The notes beneath the pieces are model-generated. The model saw nothing but the letters and a program-made list of their open reading frames with translations, was not told the DNA's origin and did not search any database. A program made the translations under genes and the position numbers. From Candidatus Sodalis endolongispinus (GTDB lineage Bacteria; Pseudomonadota; Gammaproteobacteria; Enterobacterales; Enterobacteriaceae), in NCBI RefSeq assembly GCF_018777395.1, contig NZ_JAFJYC010000004.1:1-64000 (forward strand): a stretch of DNA of 64,000 bases, given 5' to 3'. This document shows positions 30,637-43,531 of this stretch, piece by piece (positions within the stretch are counted from its first letter, which is position 1; each line of letters begins with the position of its first letter).

Positions 30637-31336
30637 TGCTCCTTTGTTACACTGTTCCCAACTCAGCAAACGCTATCAGGAAGGTAAGCTTTACACCGAC
30701 GTGTTGCGTAACGTCAGTTTCACGCTAGAGCGCGGCGAAATGATGGCGATTGTCGGCAGTTCCGGTTCCGGTAAAAGCACCTTGCTGCACCTGCTGGGCG
30801 GGCTGGATGAACCGACCGGCGGCGAGGTGGTATTTGAAGGACAGCCGCTAAACAAGCTCTCATCGGCTGCGCGCGCCATGGTGCGTAATCGGCGGCTGGG
30901 GTTTATTTATCAATTCCATCATTTGCTGCCGGACTTCACCGCGCTGGAAAATGTGGCGATGCCGCTGCTGATTGGCGGCGCCCGACCAGCACAGGCACAA
31001 GAAACGGCGCGGGAAATGCTGGCGGCGGTAGGTCTTGAAAAGCGCGGCCAGCATCGTCCGGCGGAGCTATCCGGCGGCGAGCGGCAGCGGGTGGCTATTG
31101 CCCGCGCGCTGGTGAATCATCCGGCGCTGGTGCTGGCCGACGAACCGACCGGCAATTTGGACCGGCGCAATGCCGACAGTATTTTTGAGCTCCTGGGCGA
31201 GCTGAACATGCGACAAGGCACCGCTTTTCTGGTCGTGACCCATGACCTCCAATTGGCGAAGCGGCTGCATCGGCAGTTGGAAATGCGCGACGGCGCGCTG
31301 CAGGCTGATGGCGCGCTGCTGGGAGCCGCGCAATGA
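30629..31336 (+). CDS. lolD: Lipoprotein-releasing ABC ATPase LolD
   Basis: The ATPase subunit of LolCDE. It is 235 residues (E. coli 233) with Walker [17 protein letters not shown] (near residue 42), the LolD-type [18 protein letters not shown]-loop region, signature [15 protein letters not shown] (near 146) and Walker [13 protein letters not shown]. It overlaps lolC upstream and lolE by four bases (ATGA) downstream, a tightly coupled operon. Confidence 0.96.
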   Translation: MNDAPLLHCSQLSKRYQEGKLYTDVLRNVSFTLERGEMMAIVGSSGSGKSTLLHLLGGLDEPTGGEVVFEGQPLNKLSSAARAMVRNRRLGFIYQFHHLLPDFTALENVAMPLLIGGARPAQAQETAREMLAAVGLEKRGQHRPAELSGGERQRVAIARALVNHPALVLADEPTGNLDRRNADSIFELLGELNMRQGTAFLVVTHDLQLAKRLHRQLEMRDGALQADGALLGAAQ

Positions 31337-32577
31337 AGATGTCGCTGTCGTTGCAGATCGCGCTTCGCTTCAGCCGCGGACGGCGGCGGGGGGGGATGGT
31401 ATCGTTGATTTCGGTTATCTCCACCATCGGCATTGCGCTCGGTGTGGCGGTCCTGATTATCGGCCTCAGCGCCATGAACGGGTTCGAGCGCGAATTGAAC
31501 AATCGGATATTGGCGGTCGTGCCGCACGGGGAAATCGAGCCGGTGGATCCGCCGTTTGCCGACTGGCAGGGGGTGTTAAGACGCATTATCCACGTGCCGG
31601 GTATCCTCGCCGCCGCGCCCTATCTGAATTTCACCGGCCTGGTCGAGCGAGACGATAAGTTGCAGGCAATCCAGGTCAAAGGTGTTGACCCGGCGCTGGA
31701 AATGCGGCTAAGTGCCTTGCCGCGCTATGTTCAGAATAACGCCTGGTCGCGTTTTCAGGCCGGTCAACAGCAAATCATTGTCGGGAAAGGGGTTTCCGAT
31801 ACGCTAAAGGTCAAGTCCGGCGACTGTCTGACGATAATGATCCCCAACAGCGACCCGCAGATGAAGCTGCTGCAGCCAAAACGTATCCGTTTACAGGTCA
31901 GCGGTATCCTGACGCTGAACGGCCAGCTGGATCACAGTTTCGCGATGGTGCCGCTGGCTGACGCCCAGCGCTATTTGCAGCGGGGTGAAGATGTGGGCGG
32001 TATCGCCATCAAGGTCAGCGACGTTTTCAACGCCAATAAGCTGGTGCGCGATGCGGGCGAAGTCACCAATGCCTACGTCAAGATCCGCAGTTGGATCGGC
32101 ACTTATGGCTATATGTACCGCGATATTCAAATGATCCGCGCCATTATGTACCTGGCGATGGTGTTGGTAATAGGCGTCGCCTGTTTCAATATCGTTTCTA
32201 CCCTGGTGATGGCGGTGAAAGATAAAAGCGCCGATATCGCGATTTTACGCACCCTGGGAGCCAAAGACGACCTGACCCGTGCTATTTTTATTTGGTATGG
32301 CCTGCTGGCTGGCTTGACCGGCAGCGTGATTGGCGCGGCGGTCGGTGTGCTGATGGCGCTCAATCTGACCACGCTGGTGAAGGGGCTGGAGCGGGTGCTG
32401 GGTCACCGGTTATTGTCCGGCGATATCTATTTTATCGATTTTCTGCCCACCGAGTTGTACTGGGTGGATGTCACCAGCGTGCTGGCGACGGCGCTGCTGC
32501 TGAGTCTGTTGGCGAGCTGGTATCCGGCGCGGCGTGCAAGCCGCATCGATCCGGCCCTGGTATTGAGCGGTCAATAA
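31333..32577 (+). CDS. lolE: Lipoprotein-releasing ABC transporter permease LolE
   Basis: The second membrane subunit of LolCDE, which binds the lipoprotein substrate. It is 414 residues, as in E. coli. It has an N-terminal transmembrane segment with [21 protein letters not shown], a periplasmic domain, and three C-terminal segments separated by the [19 protein letters not shown] coupling helix. It ends [11 protein letters not shown]. In E. coli nagK comes next; here cobB starts only 22 bases later. Confidence 0.95.
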   Translation: MKMSLSLQIALRFSRGRRRGGMVSLISVISTIGIALGVAVLIIGLSAMNGFERELNNRILAVVPHGEIEPVDPPFADWQGVLRRIIHVPGILAAAPYLNFTGLVERDDKLQAIQVKGVDPALEMRLSALPRYVQNNAWSRFQAGQQQIIVGKGVSDTLKVKSGDCLTIMIPNSDPQMKLLQPKRIRLQVSGILTLNGQLDHSFAMVPLADAQRYLQRGEDVGGIAIKVSDVFNANKLVRDAGEVTNAYVKIRSWIGTYGYMYRDIQMIRAIMYLAMVLVIGVACFNIVSTLVMAVKDKSADIAILRTLGAKDDLTRAIFIWYGLLAGLTGSVIGAAVGVLMALNLTTLVKGLERVLGHRLLSGDIYFIDFLPTELYWVDVTSVLATALLLSLLASWYPARRASRIDPALVLSGQ

Positions 32578-32599
32578 TGCCCCATAAGGAACAGCGCGC

Positions 32600-33430
32600 A
32601 TGCGTATTCACCGCCGGTTAATCCGGTTTCGCAAAAGTAAAAGGTTAAAGCAACAGCGCCTGAGCGCCCGTATTTTTCACCGGGACTCACTCGCGGTGAC
32701 CAAAATGAAAAAACCGTTTGTAGTCGTACTGACGGGGGCGGGGATTTCCGCCGAGTCGGGCATTCGTACTTTCCGTGCCGATGACGGGCTGTGGGAGGAG
32801 CACCGGGTAGAGGATGTCGCCACCCCCGAAGGCTTTGCCCGCGATACCGCGCTGGTGCAGGCGTTTTATAACGCCCGCCGGCGTCAGCTGCAGCAGCCGG
32901 AGATCGCGCCGAATGCCGCCCATCTGGCGCTGGCTGAACTGGAGCAGATGCTGGGGGATAATTTTCTGCTGATTACCCAAAACATCGATAATCTGCACGA
33001 ACGCGCCGGTAACCGCCGCATTATCCATATGCACGGGGAGTTGCTGAAGGTACGCTGCTGCCAAAGCGGCCAGATCCTTGACTGGGTCGACGACGTGACG
33101 GAGGCCGACCGTTGTCATTGCTGCCAGTCTCCCGCCCTGCTGCGTCCCCATGTGGTGTGGTTTGGCGAAATGCCGCTCGGGATGGACGACATTTATCATG
33201 CGCTGGCGCGGGCCGATTATTTTCTGGCGATTGGCACCTCGGGGCATGTTTACCCGGCCGCCGGCTTCGTGCATGAGGCTCGCCTTTGCGGCGCCCGCAC
33301 CATCGAGTTGAATCTGGCGCCGAGCCAGGTGGAAAGCCAGTTCGAGGAAAAATACTATGGCCCGGCCAGCCGGTGCGTGCCGCAGTGGACCCGCGAGTTT
33401 ATCGACGGCTTTATCGCCCAGCGCGGCTGA
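32600..33430 (+). CDS. cobB: NAD-dependent protein deacylase (sirtuin)
   Basis: CobB removes acetyl and succinyl groups from protein lysines. The frame gives 276 residues, including the Arg/Lys-rich N-terminal extension of the long enterobacterial form (E. coli 279). Sirtuin motifs are complete: [23 protein letters not shown] (first 18 residues of this are the NAD loop), [12 protein letters not shown], catalytic His in [11 protein letters not shown], four zinc-type cysteines (CC...C..CC) and the [15 protein letters not shown] pocket. A shorter form could start at internal ATG 32705. nagK, its usual upstream neighbour, is absent. Confidence 0.93.
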   Translation: MRIHRRLIRFRKSKRLKQQRLSARIFHRDSLAVTKMKKPFVVVLTGAGISAESGIRTFRADDGLWEEHRVEDVATPEGFARDTALVQAFYNARRRQLQQPEIAPNAAHLALAELEQMLGDNFLLITQNIDNLHERAGNRRIIHMHGELLKVRCCQSGQILDWVDDVTEADRCHCCQSPALLRPHVVWFGEMPLGMDDIYHALARADYFLAIGTSGHVYPAAGFVHEARLCGARTIELNLAPSQVESQFEEKYYGPASRCVPQWTREFIDGFIAQRG

Positions 33431-33532
33431 GCCATCGGTTTTGCTCTCTTCAGGCATAAAACTGACCTGACACAATATTTTCCAGCGCGTCGCTGGTCAT
33501 AATGGGCCGTGGCGAAGAGACAGGCGGAAACA

Positions 33533-34795
33533 ATGAATAAACTACTCGATCGATTTCTACATTACGTATCTTTTGATACCCAGTCGAAGCCCGGCGTGAA
33601 ACATGTGCCCAGCACCGAGGGCCAATGGAAACTGTCCCATGCGCTGCAAGAAGAACTGACCGCGCTGGGGCTGACGGATATTACCCTGAGCGATCACGGC
33701 TGCCTAACGGCAACGTTGCCGTCGAATGTGTCTTGGCCGGTGCCGGTCATCGGTTTTATCGCCCATATGGATACCGCGCCGGATTTCAGCGGTAAACACG
33801 TCAATCCGCAGATCGTGGAGCAGTACCGCGGCGGCGCTATCGCCCTTGGCAACGGCGACGAGATCCTCTCGCCGGTCATGTTTCCGGTGCTGCATCAACT
33901 AATAGGCCATACCTTGGTCACCACCGATGGTAAGACCCTGCTCGGTGCTGACGATAAAGCGGGACTGGCGGAGATCGTTACCGCGATGGTGCGACTCAAA
34001 GAGCAAAATATTCCACACGGTCTGATTCGCATCGCGTTTACTCCCGACGAGGAGGTGGGTAAAGTGACGCAGTTTTTTGATATCGCGCGTTTCGGCGCCG
34101 AGTGGGCCTATACCTTGGACGGTAGCGGTCTGGGCGAGCTGGAGTACGAAAATTTCAACGCCGCCTCGGTAACGGTGAAAATTGTCGGCAACAACGTGCA
34201 TCCGGGCACCGCCAAGGGCGTGATGGTTAACGCGCTGTCGCTGGCCACCCGCTATCATCAGATGATGCCCGCAGCGGAAAGTCCAGAGGCGACCGCCGGC
34301 TATGAGGGCTTTTATCACCTCAATACGATGAAAGGCAGCGTGGACAAGGCAGAAATGCACTATATCGTGCGTGATTTCGACCGCCAACGGTTTGAAGAGC
34401 GCAAGCAGTTTATGATCACCAGCGCCGAGACGCTGGGGAAAGGGCTGCATCCAGATTGTTATATTGAGCTGACGATTGAGGACAGCTATTACAATATGCA
34501 AGAGCATGTCGACAATCATCCCCATATCATTGAACTGGCGCGGCAGGCGATGATGGAATGCGGCGTCGAGCCGGTCATCAAGCCCATCCGCGGCGGTACC
34601 GATGGCGCCCAGCTTTCCTGGCGGGGACTGCCGTGCCCGAATGTGTTTACCGGTGGGTATAATTACCACGGCAAACACGAATTCGCCTCCCATGATGTGA
34701 TGGAGAAAGCGGTGCAGGTGATAACGCGCCTCGCCACGCTAAACGCCATGCGGGCCAAAGGCGCGCATGCCAAACCCGCGCCGGCGGTCGGCTAG
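33533..34795 (+). CDS. pepT: Peptidase T (tripeptide aminopeptidase)
   Basis: PepT is a zinc tripeptidase of the M20 family. From ATG 33533 it is 420 residues (E. coli 408, with a slightly longer C-terminus here). Metal-ligand motifs are present: [11 protein letters not shown] (His near 77), [16 protein letters not shown] with catalytic Glu, [15 protein letters not shown], and the terminal NYHGKHEF His. The upstream codon at 33509 would add eight residues; the AAACA-ATG start matches the E. coli N-terminus. It lies between cobB and convergent roxA. Confidence 0.94.
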   Translation: MNKLLDRFLHYVSFDTQSKPGVKHVPSTEGQWKLSHALQEELTALGLTDITLSDHGCLTATLPSNVSWPVPVIGFIAHMDTAPDFSGKHVNPQIVEQYRGGAIALGNGDEILSPVMFPVLHQLIGHTLVTTDGKTLLGADDKAGLAEIVTAMVRLKEQNIPHGLIRIAFTPDEEVGKVTQFFDIARFGAEWAYTLDGSGLGELEYENFNAASVTVKIVGNNVHPGTAKGVMVNALSLATRYHQMMPAAESPEATAGYEGFYHLNTMKGSVDKAEMHYIVRDFDRQRFEERKQFMITSAETLGKGLHPDCYIELTIEDSYYNMQEHVDNHPHIIELARQAMMECGVEPVIKPIRGGTDGAQLSWRGLPCPNVFTGGYNYHGKHEFASHDVMEKAVQVITRLATLNAMRAKGAHAKPAPAVG

Positions 34796-35015
34796 CGCTT
34801 GCCGGCGCGAGCCGCTAAACGGCCGACGGCGGGCAGGCATAGCCCGTGCCGGCGGGTGGCCGAAGCGGGGCGGGCATAGTCTGGTTCATTGGACGCCCGG
34901 CTGAAGAATGAGCCCTGGCGCCTAAGCCCGCGCTACCGGTGCCACCGTGCAACAGGCAAGCGTCGGTCTTGGTGAAGGCCGAGACGTCCTATCTGGAGCA
35001 GCATTATGCTGGCAT

Positions 35016-35044
35016 AAAAAAAGCCCCCGTTGCAAAACGGGGGC
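35016..35044 (-). terminator. Rho-independent terminator for roxA
   Basis: On the minus strand a GCCCCCGTT/AACGGGGGC 9-bp stem with a 4-base loop (35023-35044) is followed by seven T (35016-35022 read in reverse). It ends roxA 28 bases after its stop codon. The remainder of the pepT-roxA spacer (34796-35015) is GC-rich and shows nothing else. Confidence 0.88.
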
Positions 35045-35072
35045 CTCTGCATGATAAGAGGGGCCGGCGGAA

Positions 35073-36197
35073 TCAGTTTTTGAAATACCAGTATCCGCTA
35101 TTGATAAGTCCCGCCAGCAGCGCCAGCAGGAAGGAGGGATCGTCCAGCGCGTCGCCCAGCTGTTCCCGACTGACGTCATAGCGGGCGGCAAGTGAGGCGG
35201 CGGCCTGACGATGCGGCGTGACAATCTTTTCACCGTTGACATAGCTGTCGTCGCCTACCCGCAAGACCCGCAGTCCGCCGACGCGATACAGGCTCTCGCC
35301 CTGATTAAGTAGGTCGTAAATTTCCCCGGCCTGATAGGGCGGCTCCGGAGGCGCCAGATCCAGCTCATGGCGAGATTGCGAGATAAACTCGCCAACCCAT
35401 TGATTGAATTGATCGGGCTGCTGCATCAGGACCATCATCATGGCGCGTAGCGCATCAACTTCCGCCGGCAGAACGTGGGCGGGATCATCGCGCGGCGCGA
35501 TCGCGGGATCGCTATAGCGCTGGCCGCCCAGCTCCTGAGCAAGCACATAATCGGCAAAACCGCTGACCAGCTCGCGGCTGCTCGGTGCCCTGAAGTCGAC
35601 GGAGTAATTCAGCGCGTTCTCCAGCGCATAGCCTTCATGGGGGAATCCGGGCGGGATATACAGCATATCGCCGGGCTCCATTTGTTCGTCGATGATCGCC
35701 TCAAAGGGTTCAACCTGCAGCAGATTGGGATGGGGACAATGCTGTTTCAGCGGGGTTTTATCGCCGACGCGCCAGTGTCGGCGGCCCTGGCCCTGAATAA
35801 TAAAAACATCATATTGATCGAGATGGGGACCAACGCCGCCGCCGGGAACCGAAAACGAGATCATCAGATCGTCTATCCGCCAGTCGGGCAGATGGCGGAA
35901 CGGCTGCATCAGCGCCGCCGAGGGCTCGTGCCAGTGATCGACCGCCTGCACCAGCAGCGACCAATTGTGATCGCCCAAATGGTCATAGCTGGCAAACGGA
36001 CCGTAGCTTACCTGCCAGTTTCCGTCATCGTGGCTGACCAGGCGGCTGTCCACTTCCGCTTCCATGGCCAGACCGGCCAGTTCATCATGAGACAAGGGAT
36101 CGACGAAGTCGCGAAACGCGCGTTTAATGGTGACCGGGCGTTTTTGCCAGTAGCGTTGTAAAAAGTCATTCCAGTCCAGTTCAAGTTGATAATCCAT
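35073..36197 (-). CDS. roxA: 50S L16 arginine hydroxylase RoxA (YcfD)
   Basis: A 2-oxoglutarate/Fe(II) oxygenase that hydroxylates an arginine of ribosomal protein L16. From ATG 36197 it is 374 residues (E. coli 373). The JmjC-like iron ligands are visible in GPHLDQYDVFIIQG (His and Asp, near residues 125-127) and PPGFPHEGYALENALNY (distal His, near 187). The N-terminus MDYQLELDWNDFLQRYWQKRP matches. A TTG at 36209 would add four residues. The gene lies upstream of phoQ in the same direction, with about 110 bases between. Confidence 0.94.
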   Translation of the reverse strand: MDYQLELDWNDFLQRYWQKRPVTIKRAFRDFVDPLSHDELAGLAMEAEVDSRLVSHDDGNWQVSYGPFASYDHLGDHNWSLLVQAVDHWHEPSAALMQPFRHLPDWRIDDLMISFSVPGGGVGPHLDQYDVFIIQGQGRRHWRVGDKTPLKQHCPHPNLLQVEPFEAIIDEQMEPGDMLYIPPGFPHEGYALENALNYSVDFRAPSSRELVSGFADYVLAQELGGQRYSDPAIAPRDDPAHVLPAEVDALRAMMMVLMQQPDQFNQWVGEFISQSRHELDLAPPEPPYQAGEIYDLLNQGESLYRVGGLRVLRVGDDSYVNGEKIVTPHRQAAASLAARYDVSREQLGDALDDPSFLLALLAGLINSGYWYFKN

Positions 36198-36308
36198 AGC
36201 CTGTTCCAACGCGGGGAGAATGAGTGAGATTATAACGGATAGCGCCGCCGCAGGCCGGGAAATTTTACCTGCGGTGCGTCAAACGTGACGGGGCGCCCGT
36301 GACCGAGT

Positions 36309-37775
36309 TCAGTCGTCTTCGGGCTGCGTGCCCTGTTGCTTGAAGATGACCTCGACCAGCGCCCCGCCCAGAGCGCTTTCGCCAATCACGATGTCGCCAT
36401 CGTACTGCTCGAGAATTTCCGCCGCTACCGAGAGGCCCAATCCCTGACCGGGACGCAGGGTATCGGCCCGCTGACCGCGCTGGAAGATAAGCGTGCGCTT
36501 GGACTCAGGGATCCCCGGGCCGTCATCTTCGATAATAACATGCAGCGCGCTTTCCCTTTCGCGGGCGCTGACCTCGACGAATTCCAGGCAATACTTGCAG
36601 GCGTTGTCCAAAATATTACCCATGACTTCCATAAAGTCATTTTTCTCACCGATAAACGTCAACTCTGGCGAAATATCCAGCGATAGGGAAACCCCTTTAC
36701 GTTGATACACCTTGTTGAGTGCGGAGCACAGGCTATCGAGCAGCGGCGGTACGGAATGCAGTTCGCGGCTCAGCACATTATGTTCCGAGTGAACGGTGGC
36801 GCGATGCAGGTAATAGCCAATCTGCTGAGAGATGCGGCTGATTTGCTCCAGCATTATCGGTTCTGCCATCTCGATATTGGTGTCGCGATCTGTTCGCAGG
36901 GAGCGTAGCGTGGTCTGCAGCACCGCCAACGGCGTTTTCAGGCTATGGGTTAAATCAGACAAGGTCGAGCGGTACTTCTGATAGCGCTGACGCTCGTTAT
37001 TCAGCAGAATATTCAGATTGCGCACCAGGATATCCAGCTCGCGCGGCGGATTCTCGTCGAGGCGTTCCCGCTCGCCCACTTCCAGCTCCCGCACCTGGTG
37101 CACCAAATCCTTAATGGGGCGCAGACTCCAGTGCGCCGCCAGCCACAGCAACGGCACTACCAGCAGCAGATTGGCGAGCATGACGTAGCTGAACCATTCC
37201 CACACCAGGTCGGTGCGCTGCAGCTCATGGGGAATGGTATCCACTACCACAATGGTCAGCGGCGGCAGGCGGCCGGTAGACGGGTAGCGGTTGACCGCCA
37301 CGGAGTGGGTCAACGCATTATCATCGCTGCTGTCGAACTCCTTCAGCCGAACCTGAGCGCTGGGATTATCCCCCACCACCGCGCTGCTGGTGCGCGTATC
37401 GGTATCGAGTTCAGAATAACCGGTTTTGGTCAGCCAGTCCTGCTGCAAGCGCGATTCCAGCGCCGGCACATAGCGCTGGCGCCAGAGGATATGGCCATTT
37501 TCATCATAAATCAGCACCAGGGCGGAGAAGTTAATATCGATATTCGGCGGCACGGCTATCGACAGCTTATTGTCCTTCCACTGTGCCAGACTGAAAAATA
37601 GATTGCTCTCGCCGCGCAGCAGGCGGAATGACGTTTTATCAAAGCTGACGCTGTAGCCAATGACGGCCACCATGCCGTAGCAGAGAGAAAGCGCCAGAAC
37701 TAAGCAAGCTGCCGCCAGCAAGAATCTGACGCGCAGGGAAAACGGTTTTTTGTGGCGTAACGGAAATAGGGTCAT
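36309..37775 (-). CDS. phoQ: Sensor histidine kinase PhoQ
   Basis: PhoQ senses low divalent cations, acid pH and antimicrobial peptides, and phosphorylates PhoP. It is 488 residues (E. coli 486): two transmembrane segments (near 18-42 and 196-217), a periplasmic PAS-like domain, HAMP, the phosphoacceptor [13 protein letters not shown] (His near 278), N box [10 protein letters not shown] and G1/G2 boxes DDGPGIP and GQGLGLSVA. The periplasmic acidic cluster (EDDDDAE in E. coli) reads DSSDDNA here (residues 148-154), with fewer negative charges to bind Mg2+. It starts five bases after the phoP stop. Loss of Mg2+ sensing in Sodalis PhoQ is, from memory, already reported. Confidence 0.95.
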   Translation of the reverse strand: MTLFPLRHKKPFSLRVRFLLAAACLVLALSLCYGMVAVIGYSVSFDKTSFRLLRGESNLFFSLAQWKDNKLSIAVPPNIDINFSALVLIYDENGHILWRQRYVPALESRLQQDWLTKTGYSELDTDTRTSSAVVGDNPSAQVRLKEFDSSDDNALTHSVAVNRYPSTGRLPPLTIVVVDTIPHELQRTDLVWEWFSYVMLANLLLVVPLLWLAAHWSLRPIKDLVHQVRELEVGERERLDENPPRELDILVRNLNILLNNERQRYQKYRSTLSDLTHSLKTPLAVLQTTLRSLRTDRDTNIEMAEPIMLEQISRISQQIGYYLHRATVHSEHNVLSRELHSVPPLLDSLCSALNKVYQRKGVSLSLDISPELTFIGEKNDFMEVMGNILDNACKYCLEFVEVSARERESALHVIIEDDGPGIPESKRTLIFQRGQRADTLRPGQGLGLSVAAEILEQYDGDIVIGESALGGALVEVIFKQQGTQPEDD

Positions 37776-37780
37776 AGAGC

Positions 37781-38452
37781 CTAGTTAACATCAAAACGGT
37801 AGCCCTGACCGCGAACTGTGGTGATCACTTCATGCGGGTAATTGGCCTGCATTTTTTTACGCAGACGACCCATTAACACGTCGATGGTGTGACTCTCGCG
37901 CAATTCAGCGTCGGGATAAAGTTGCAGCATCAGCGAATCCTTGCTAACGACTTTGCCGGCGTTGCGTATCAGTGTCTCGATAATAGTATATTCAAAAGCG
38001 GTGAGCCTGATATTAACTTCATTAATCATAAGCTCTCGGCGCGAAAGATCAATGAGGAATGGCGGCAGCTCGATAACCTGCGACGCCAGACCGCTGTTGC
38101 GGCGCATTAACGCCTGCATGCGTGCCACCACCTCTTCCAGATGAAAAGGCTTGGTGACATAGTCATCGGCGCCGGCTTCCAGCACCGTGACCTTGTCCTG
38201 CCAGCCTTCCCGGGCGGTGAGCACCAGCATGGGAATTTTCACCTGATGGCTGCGCCAGCGGCGAATGAGATTGAGACCGTCCTCATCGGGCAGGCCCAGA
38301 TCGACGATGGCGATATCGGGTGGATGCTCATTTAGAAAGTAGTCCGCCTCCCGGGCGTCCGCGGCGGCATCCACCTGGTGCCCCATTTCACGCATCTGTA
38401 CCGTCAGATGATGACGCAGAAGAGAATTATCTTCTATTACCAGAACTCGCAT
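37781..38452 (-). CDS. phoP: Response regulator PhoP
   Basis: An OmpR-family regulator of the PhoPQ regulon. From ATG 38452 it is 223 residues, exactly the E. coli length. The receiver domain has the acidic pocket (VIEDN), the phosphorylated Asp in [11 protein letters not shown] (near 51) and the switch Lys in [12 protein letters not shown]. The winged-helix DNA-binding domain ends [13 protein letters not shown]. An upstream codon at 38473 adds seven residues without support. It is cotranscribed with phoQ. Confidence 0.97.
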   Translation of the reverse strand: MRVLVIEDNSLLRHHLTVQMREMGHQVDAAADAREADYFLNEHPPDIAIVDLGLPDEDGLNLIRRWRSHQVKIPMLVLTAREGWQDKVTVLEAGADDYVTKPFHLEEVVARMQALMRRNSGLASQVIELPPFLIDLSRRELMINEVNIRLTAFEYTIIETLIRNAGKVVSKDSLMLQLYPDAELRESHTIDVLMGRLRKKMQANYPHEVITTVRGQGYRFDVN

Positions 38453-38628
38453 CGCAGCTCCTAACAAAATCACTCTTAACGGATCCGGTGGCGCAATCCA
38501 TCTTGTTGAGCGGTTATCCTTCCGGCTGGGAAGGAATATCTTACCGGATAAGAGTATCCCAGAGAGTGACTAAACTCCGCATAAACAGAGAGGGAACCAG
38601 GGTCGGGCGCAGGTTCCCTTTTCGCCAC

Positions 38629-40642
<2,014 letters not shown>

Positions 40643-40856
40643 GATGACTCCTGTATCCATCCCTGAGGTTAAGTCCACCCGTCAGGCGTCCGGTCTACGG
40701 CGCGCCAGGCGCACCACGCATGCGCGATCATGCCATAAAAGCGCGTGCAAACACAGCGGCAAGCGCTGCGCGAGCGTCAAGCGTGCGGCGACAGCGCACG
40801 CGAGATGCCGTCAGGGGGCGACGGGTGTGGGTGCCTCTTTGTGCTGCGAACGCGTC

Positions 40857-41966
40857 TTAGTGACTTACGGGCTGACGCGCTTCGATTATCCCGCCGCCCA
40901 GGCAGCGTTGCGCTAGATAGAACACTGCCGATTGGCCCGGCGTCACGGCGGCGACCGGCTGGTCGAAGGCCACCTGTAAACGCCCGTCCGGCTGTGGCGT
41001 TACCAGACAATCGATGTCAGGCTGACGATAACGGGTTTTCACCGTGCAACGCAGCGTTTGGGTAATCGGTTCCCGCTCGACCCAGTGTAGCTGACCGGCG
41101 GTAAGACCGGTAGACATCAGCCGCGGATGCTGGTGGCCCTGGGCAACAATCAGCCGGTTATGGTCAAGATCTTTGTCTACCACATACCAGGGATCCTCGC
41201 TGCCGTCGCGGGTGCCGCCGATACCCAGCCCCTTGCGTTGACCCAGCGTATGGTACATCAGCCCCTGATGGCGACCCACTTCCTGGCCGTCAACCGAGAC
41301 GATAGCCCCCGGCTGCGCCGGCAGGTAGCGGCCGAGGAAATCGCGAAATTTCCGCTCGCCGATAAAACAAATACCGGTGGAGTCTTTTTTGGCGGCGGTC
41401 GCTAGACCAAGCTCGGTGGCGATGCGGCGCACTTCCGGTTTTGCCAGTTCCCCTAGCGGAAACAGGCATCGCGCGAGCTGCGCATGGCCCAGCGTATACA
41501 AAAAATAGCTTTGATCTTTATTATCATCTACACCGCGCAGCAGCCGGCTTTTGCCATCCACGTCGGCGCGACGCACATAATGGCCGGTGGCGATGAAGTC
41601 GGCGCCAAGATCCTCGGCGGCGAACTCCAAAAAGGCTTTGAATTTAATTTCCTTATTGCACAGGATATCCGGATTGGGCGTGCGGCCCGCCTGATATTCG
41701 GCGAGAAAGTGCGCGAAAACATTATCCCAATATTCGGCGGCGAAATTGACGGTATGCAGCGTGATCCCCAAGGTATCGCATACCGCCCGGGCATCGGCCA
41801 GATCGCTTGCCGCGGTGCAATATTCCTCATTGTCGTCCTCCTCCCAATTTTTCATGAACAGCCCCTCCACCCGATAACCTTGCTGTAGCAGCAACCAGGC
41901 GGAGACGGAAGAGTCGACACCGCCGGACATGCAGACGATTACTTTTTTCTGACTATTATCTGACAT
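40857..41966 (-). CDS. mnmA: tRNA-specific 2-thiouridylase MnmA
   Basis: MnmA adds sulfur to U34 of tRNA Lys, Glu and Gln. It is 369 residues (E. coli 368). The PP-loop [15 protein letters not shown] (near residue 12), the first catalytic Cys in [13 protein letters not shown] (near 102) and the second in [11 protein letters not shown] (near 199) are intact. The C-terminal domain ends [18 protein letters not shown]. It lies 214 bases upstream of the hflD start; that spacer shows no gene. Confidence 0.96.
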   Translation of the reverse strand: MSDNSQKKVIVCMSGGVDSSVSAWLLLQQGYRVEGLFMKNWEEDDNEEYCTAASDLADARAVCDTLGITLHTVNFAAEYWDNVFAHFLAEYQAGRTPNPDILCNKEIKFKAFLEFAAEDLGADFIATGHYVRRADVDGKSRLLRGVDDNKDQSYFLYTLGHAQLARCLFPLGELAKPEVRRIATELGLATAAKKDSTGICFIGERKFRDFLGRYLPAQPGAIVSVDGQEVGRHQGLMYHTLGQRKGLGIGGTRDGSEDPWYVVDKDLDHNRLIVAQGHQHPRLMSTGLTAGQLHWVEREPITQTLRCTVKTRYRQPDIDCLVTPQPDGRLQVAFDQPVAAVTPGQSAVFYLAQRCLGGGIIEARQPVSH

Positions 41967-42145
41967 GGGATTCTCACGAACGGGATAACCGCCGCGCGTT
42001 GCGCGGCGCAGTAAAACAGGCGGCAGATTTTATCATGTTCGCCCCCCGCGCCGCCACCTTCGGCCGTGAAGGCAATGGCGATGACAGGTGCGGTCAACGG
42101 AGCGCGCGACGCCGTTAATATTGCCGCACCAGGAAGAATACCCGC

Positions 42146-42592
42146 TTAAAACGGCCAGTTGAAGGCCTGAAGCAGGTCCAGCGGCAGGCGCTCGCCGCGC
42201 TGATAGCAGCGAAGACTTTCCGCCACCAGCGGCGAGCGCAGCTGGTCCGAAGTGAGAATGGACTCGGCCGGCAGCCACAGGCAGCGGTCGATATCGTCAT
42301 CCTGCGGGATAGCCGTCACGCAGCGCGGCAGATCGATGGCGAACAAAAAACGCAAAAAAGGGGTATTATCGGGCGCAATCTATTGATGTATCCGCAGCAG
42401 CGTCTGCGGTAGGGCGCGGATACCGGATTCCTCCCACAATTCAAGCTGCGCCGCCTCAATAAGGGTTTCGTTCGCTTCCAGGTGGCCGGCCGGCTGGTTC
42501 CAGCGCGGCTGGCCGTGAATCGTTTCATCGACCACCAAAAACTGGCTTTCCGCCTGCACCACGCAGGCAACGGTAACATGGGTTTTTAACAT
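42146..42592 (-). pseudogene. nudJ: Nudix hydrolase NudJ, single in-frame amber stop
   Basis: NudJ is a Nudix phosphatase acting on HMP-PP and other diphosphates. From ATG 42592 (ribosome site GGAGGAC) it reads [14 protein letters not shown] and the Nudix box [23 protein letters not shown] at 42380-42382 then falls where E. coli has Trp (HQWIAP becomes HQ-stop-IAP), consistent with TGG to TAG. The same frame continues [13 protein letters not shown] and [13 protein letters not shown] to a natural end at 42146. Length with the stop is 148 codons (E. coli 153). The truncated product keeps the Nudix box but loses half the fold. Confidence 0.9.
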
Positions 42593-42624
42593 AGCGGCTT
42601 TTGTCCTCCGTGGACGGTTGTAGA

Positions 42625-43120
42625 AACGTAAGTCCCGCGTAATGTCGCGCCACTCTCCCGGCGCCAGACCGGACAGGCACCCATCCGCGATTTGACAGTG
42701 AATCAGCCGCCGCGTCGGATGCCGGATGGGCGCGGTCATGCGGCGCACCTGGCGGTTTTTCCCTCAACGAGCGTCACCCGCAGCCAGCAGGCAGGAATAG
42801 CCGTGCCCCGCGAATCGGCGGCCTTCGCGGCCATAACCCTTCAGGCGGCGAAACGCGCGCCACCGGCAGGCAACGTCAGACCGTCTTCGCGCAGCAGGCC
42901 GGGGATGAAGGCGGCCTGCCCGGCTACATCAGGTTCACCTTCCCCCCCACCGAGTAGATTTTAGCGGTTTTTTGCGCCGGCTGCGTCAATCTGGCCTGTA
43001 GCTTACCCGCGTTTGTCAGGATAATCAGCCCTACGCTGTGACATCCAGCCTGCCGGCAGCCTATACCGATGGCACCGGCATCTAATCTTTGCGCGTAATG
43101 AATGCAGTCAGGGAGCACGT
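42625..43120 (-). pseudogene. rluE: 23S rRNA pseudouridine(2457) synthase RluE, decayed
   Basis: Fragments of RluE lie in shifting frames. GLIILTNAGKLQARLTQPAQ then KTAKIY (near 42975-43050) carries the family's LTNDG and QARLTQP motifs, LREDGLTLPAGG lies near 42880, and [21 protein letters not shown] then GLAPGEWRD lies at 42640-42775. The N-terminal catalytic Asp region is degraded and several frameshifts separate the pieces. The tail now reads in frame straight into nudJ. The position upstream of nudJ and mnmA is that of E. coli rluE. Confidence 0.85.
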
Positions 43121-43531
43121 TGTTAGGTTATGAACAGGGTAACACGCCGGGGACTGGGCGCTGACGCGATTTGGCGGTTGTAATTGTGCGTGGCGCTGAG
43201 CTTTTTGCTGTTGGGATTATTACTTCTGTCAGCGCAAGGAACCGCGAGTATACCGGCCTAGAGACTGTGCGCGACGGCGGCAAAAAAAGCGGGCCCGCAG
43301 GCCCGAAAAAATGGGCAAACTACAAACTTGCATGTGGAGCACTAACTCTAGACAAGGGTCAGGCTTTTTGCTTCACGGTGGCGAATTAATAGTTAAAAAC
43401 GTTGATGCAAGGGCGTCATTAACGTGCTGATGTGCTGATGTTTCCTTGGTTTCGGAAAGCGCGCAGTGCCGGCCGGGGATAAATCGCCGACGGGGGCATT
43501 GAATGCTCACAGAGCGTGCCGGATGTCGATG
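43121..43531. other. Spacer where icd is expected, no gene seen
   Basis: In E. coli icd lies divergently next to rluE. Here 411 bases contain no icd-like sequence and no other convincing gene; a 72-codon plus-strand frame at 43171-43389 has no recognisable family. This marks the end of the conserved E. coli-like gene order. Confidence 0.6.

Noticed and set aside
38592..38618. Terminator between purB and phoP
   Set aside because: GGGAACC and GGTTCCC can pair around a 13-base loop with a few T on the plus strand, but both genes are on the minus strand and the stem is short.
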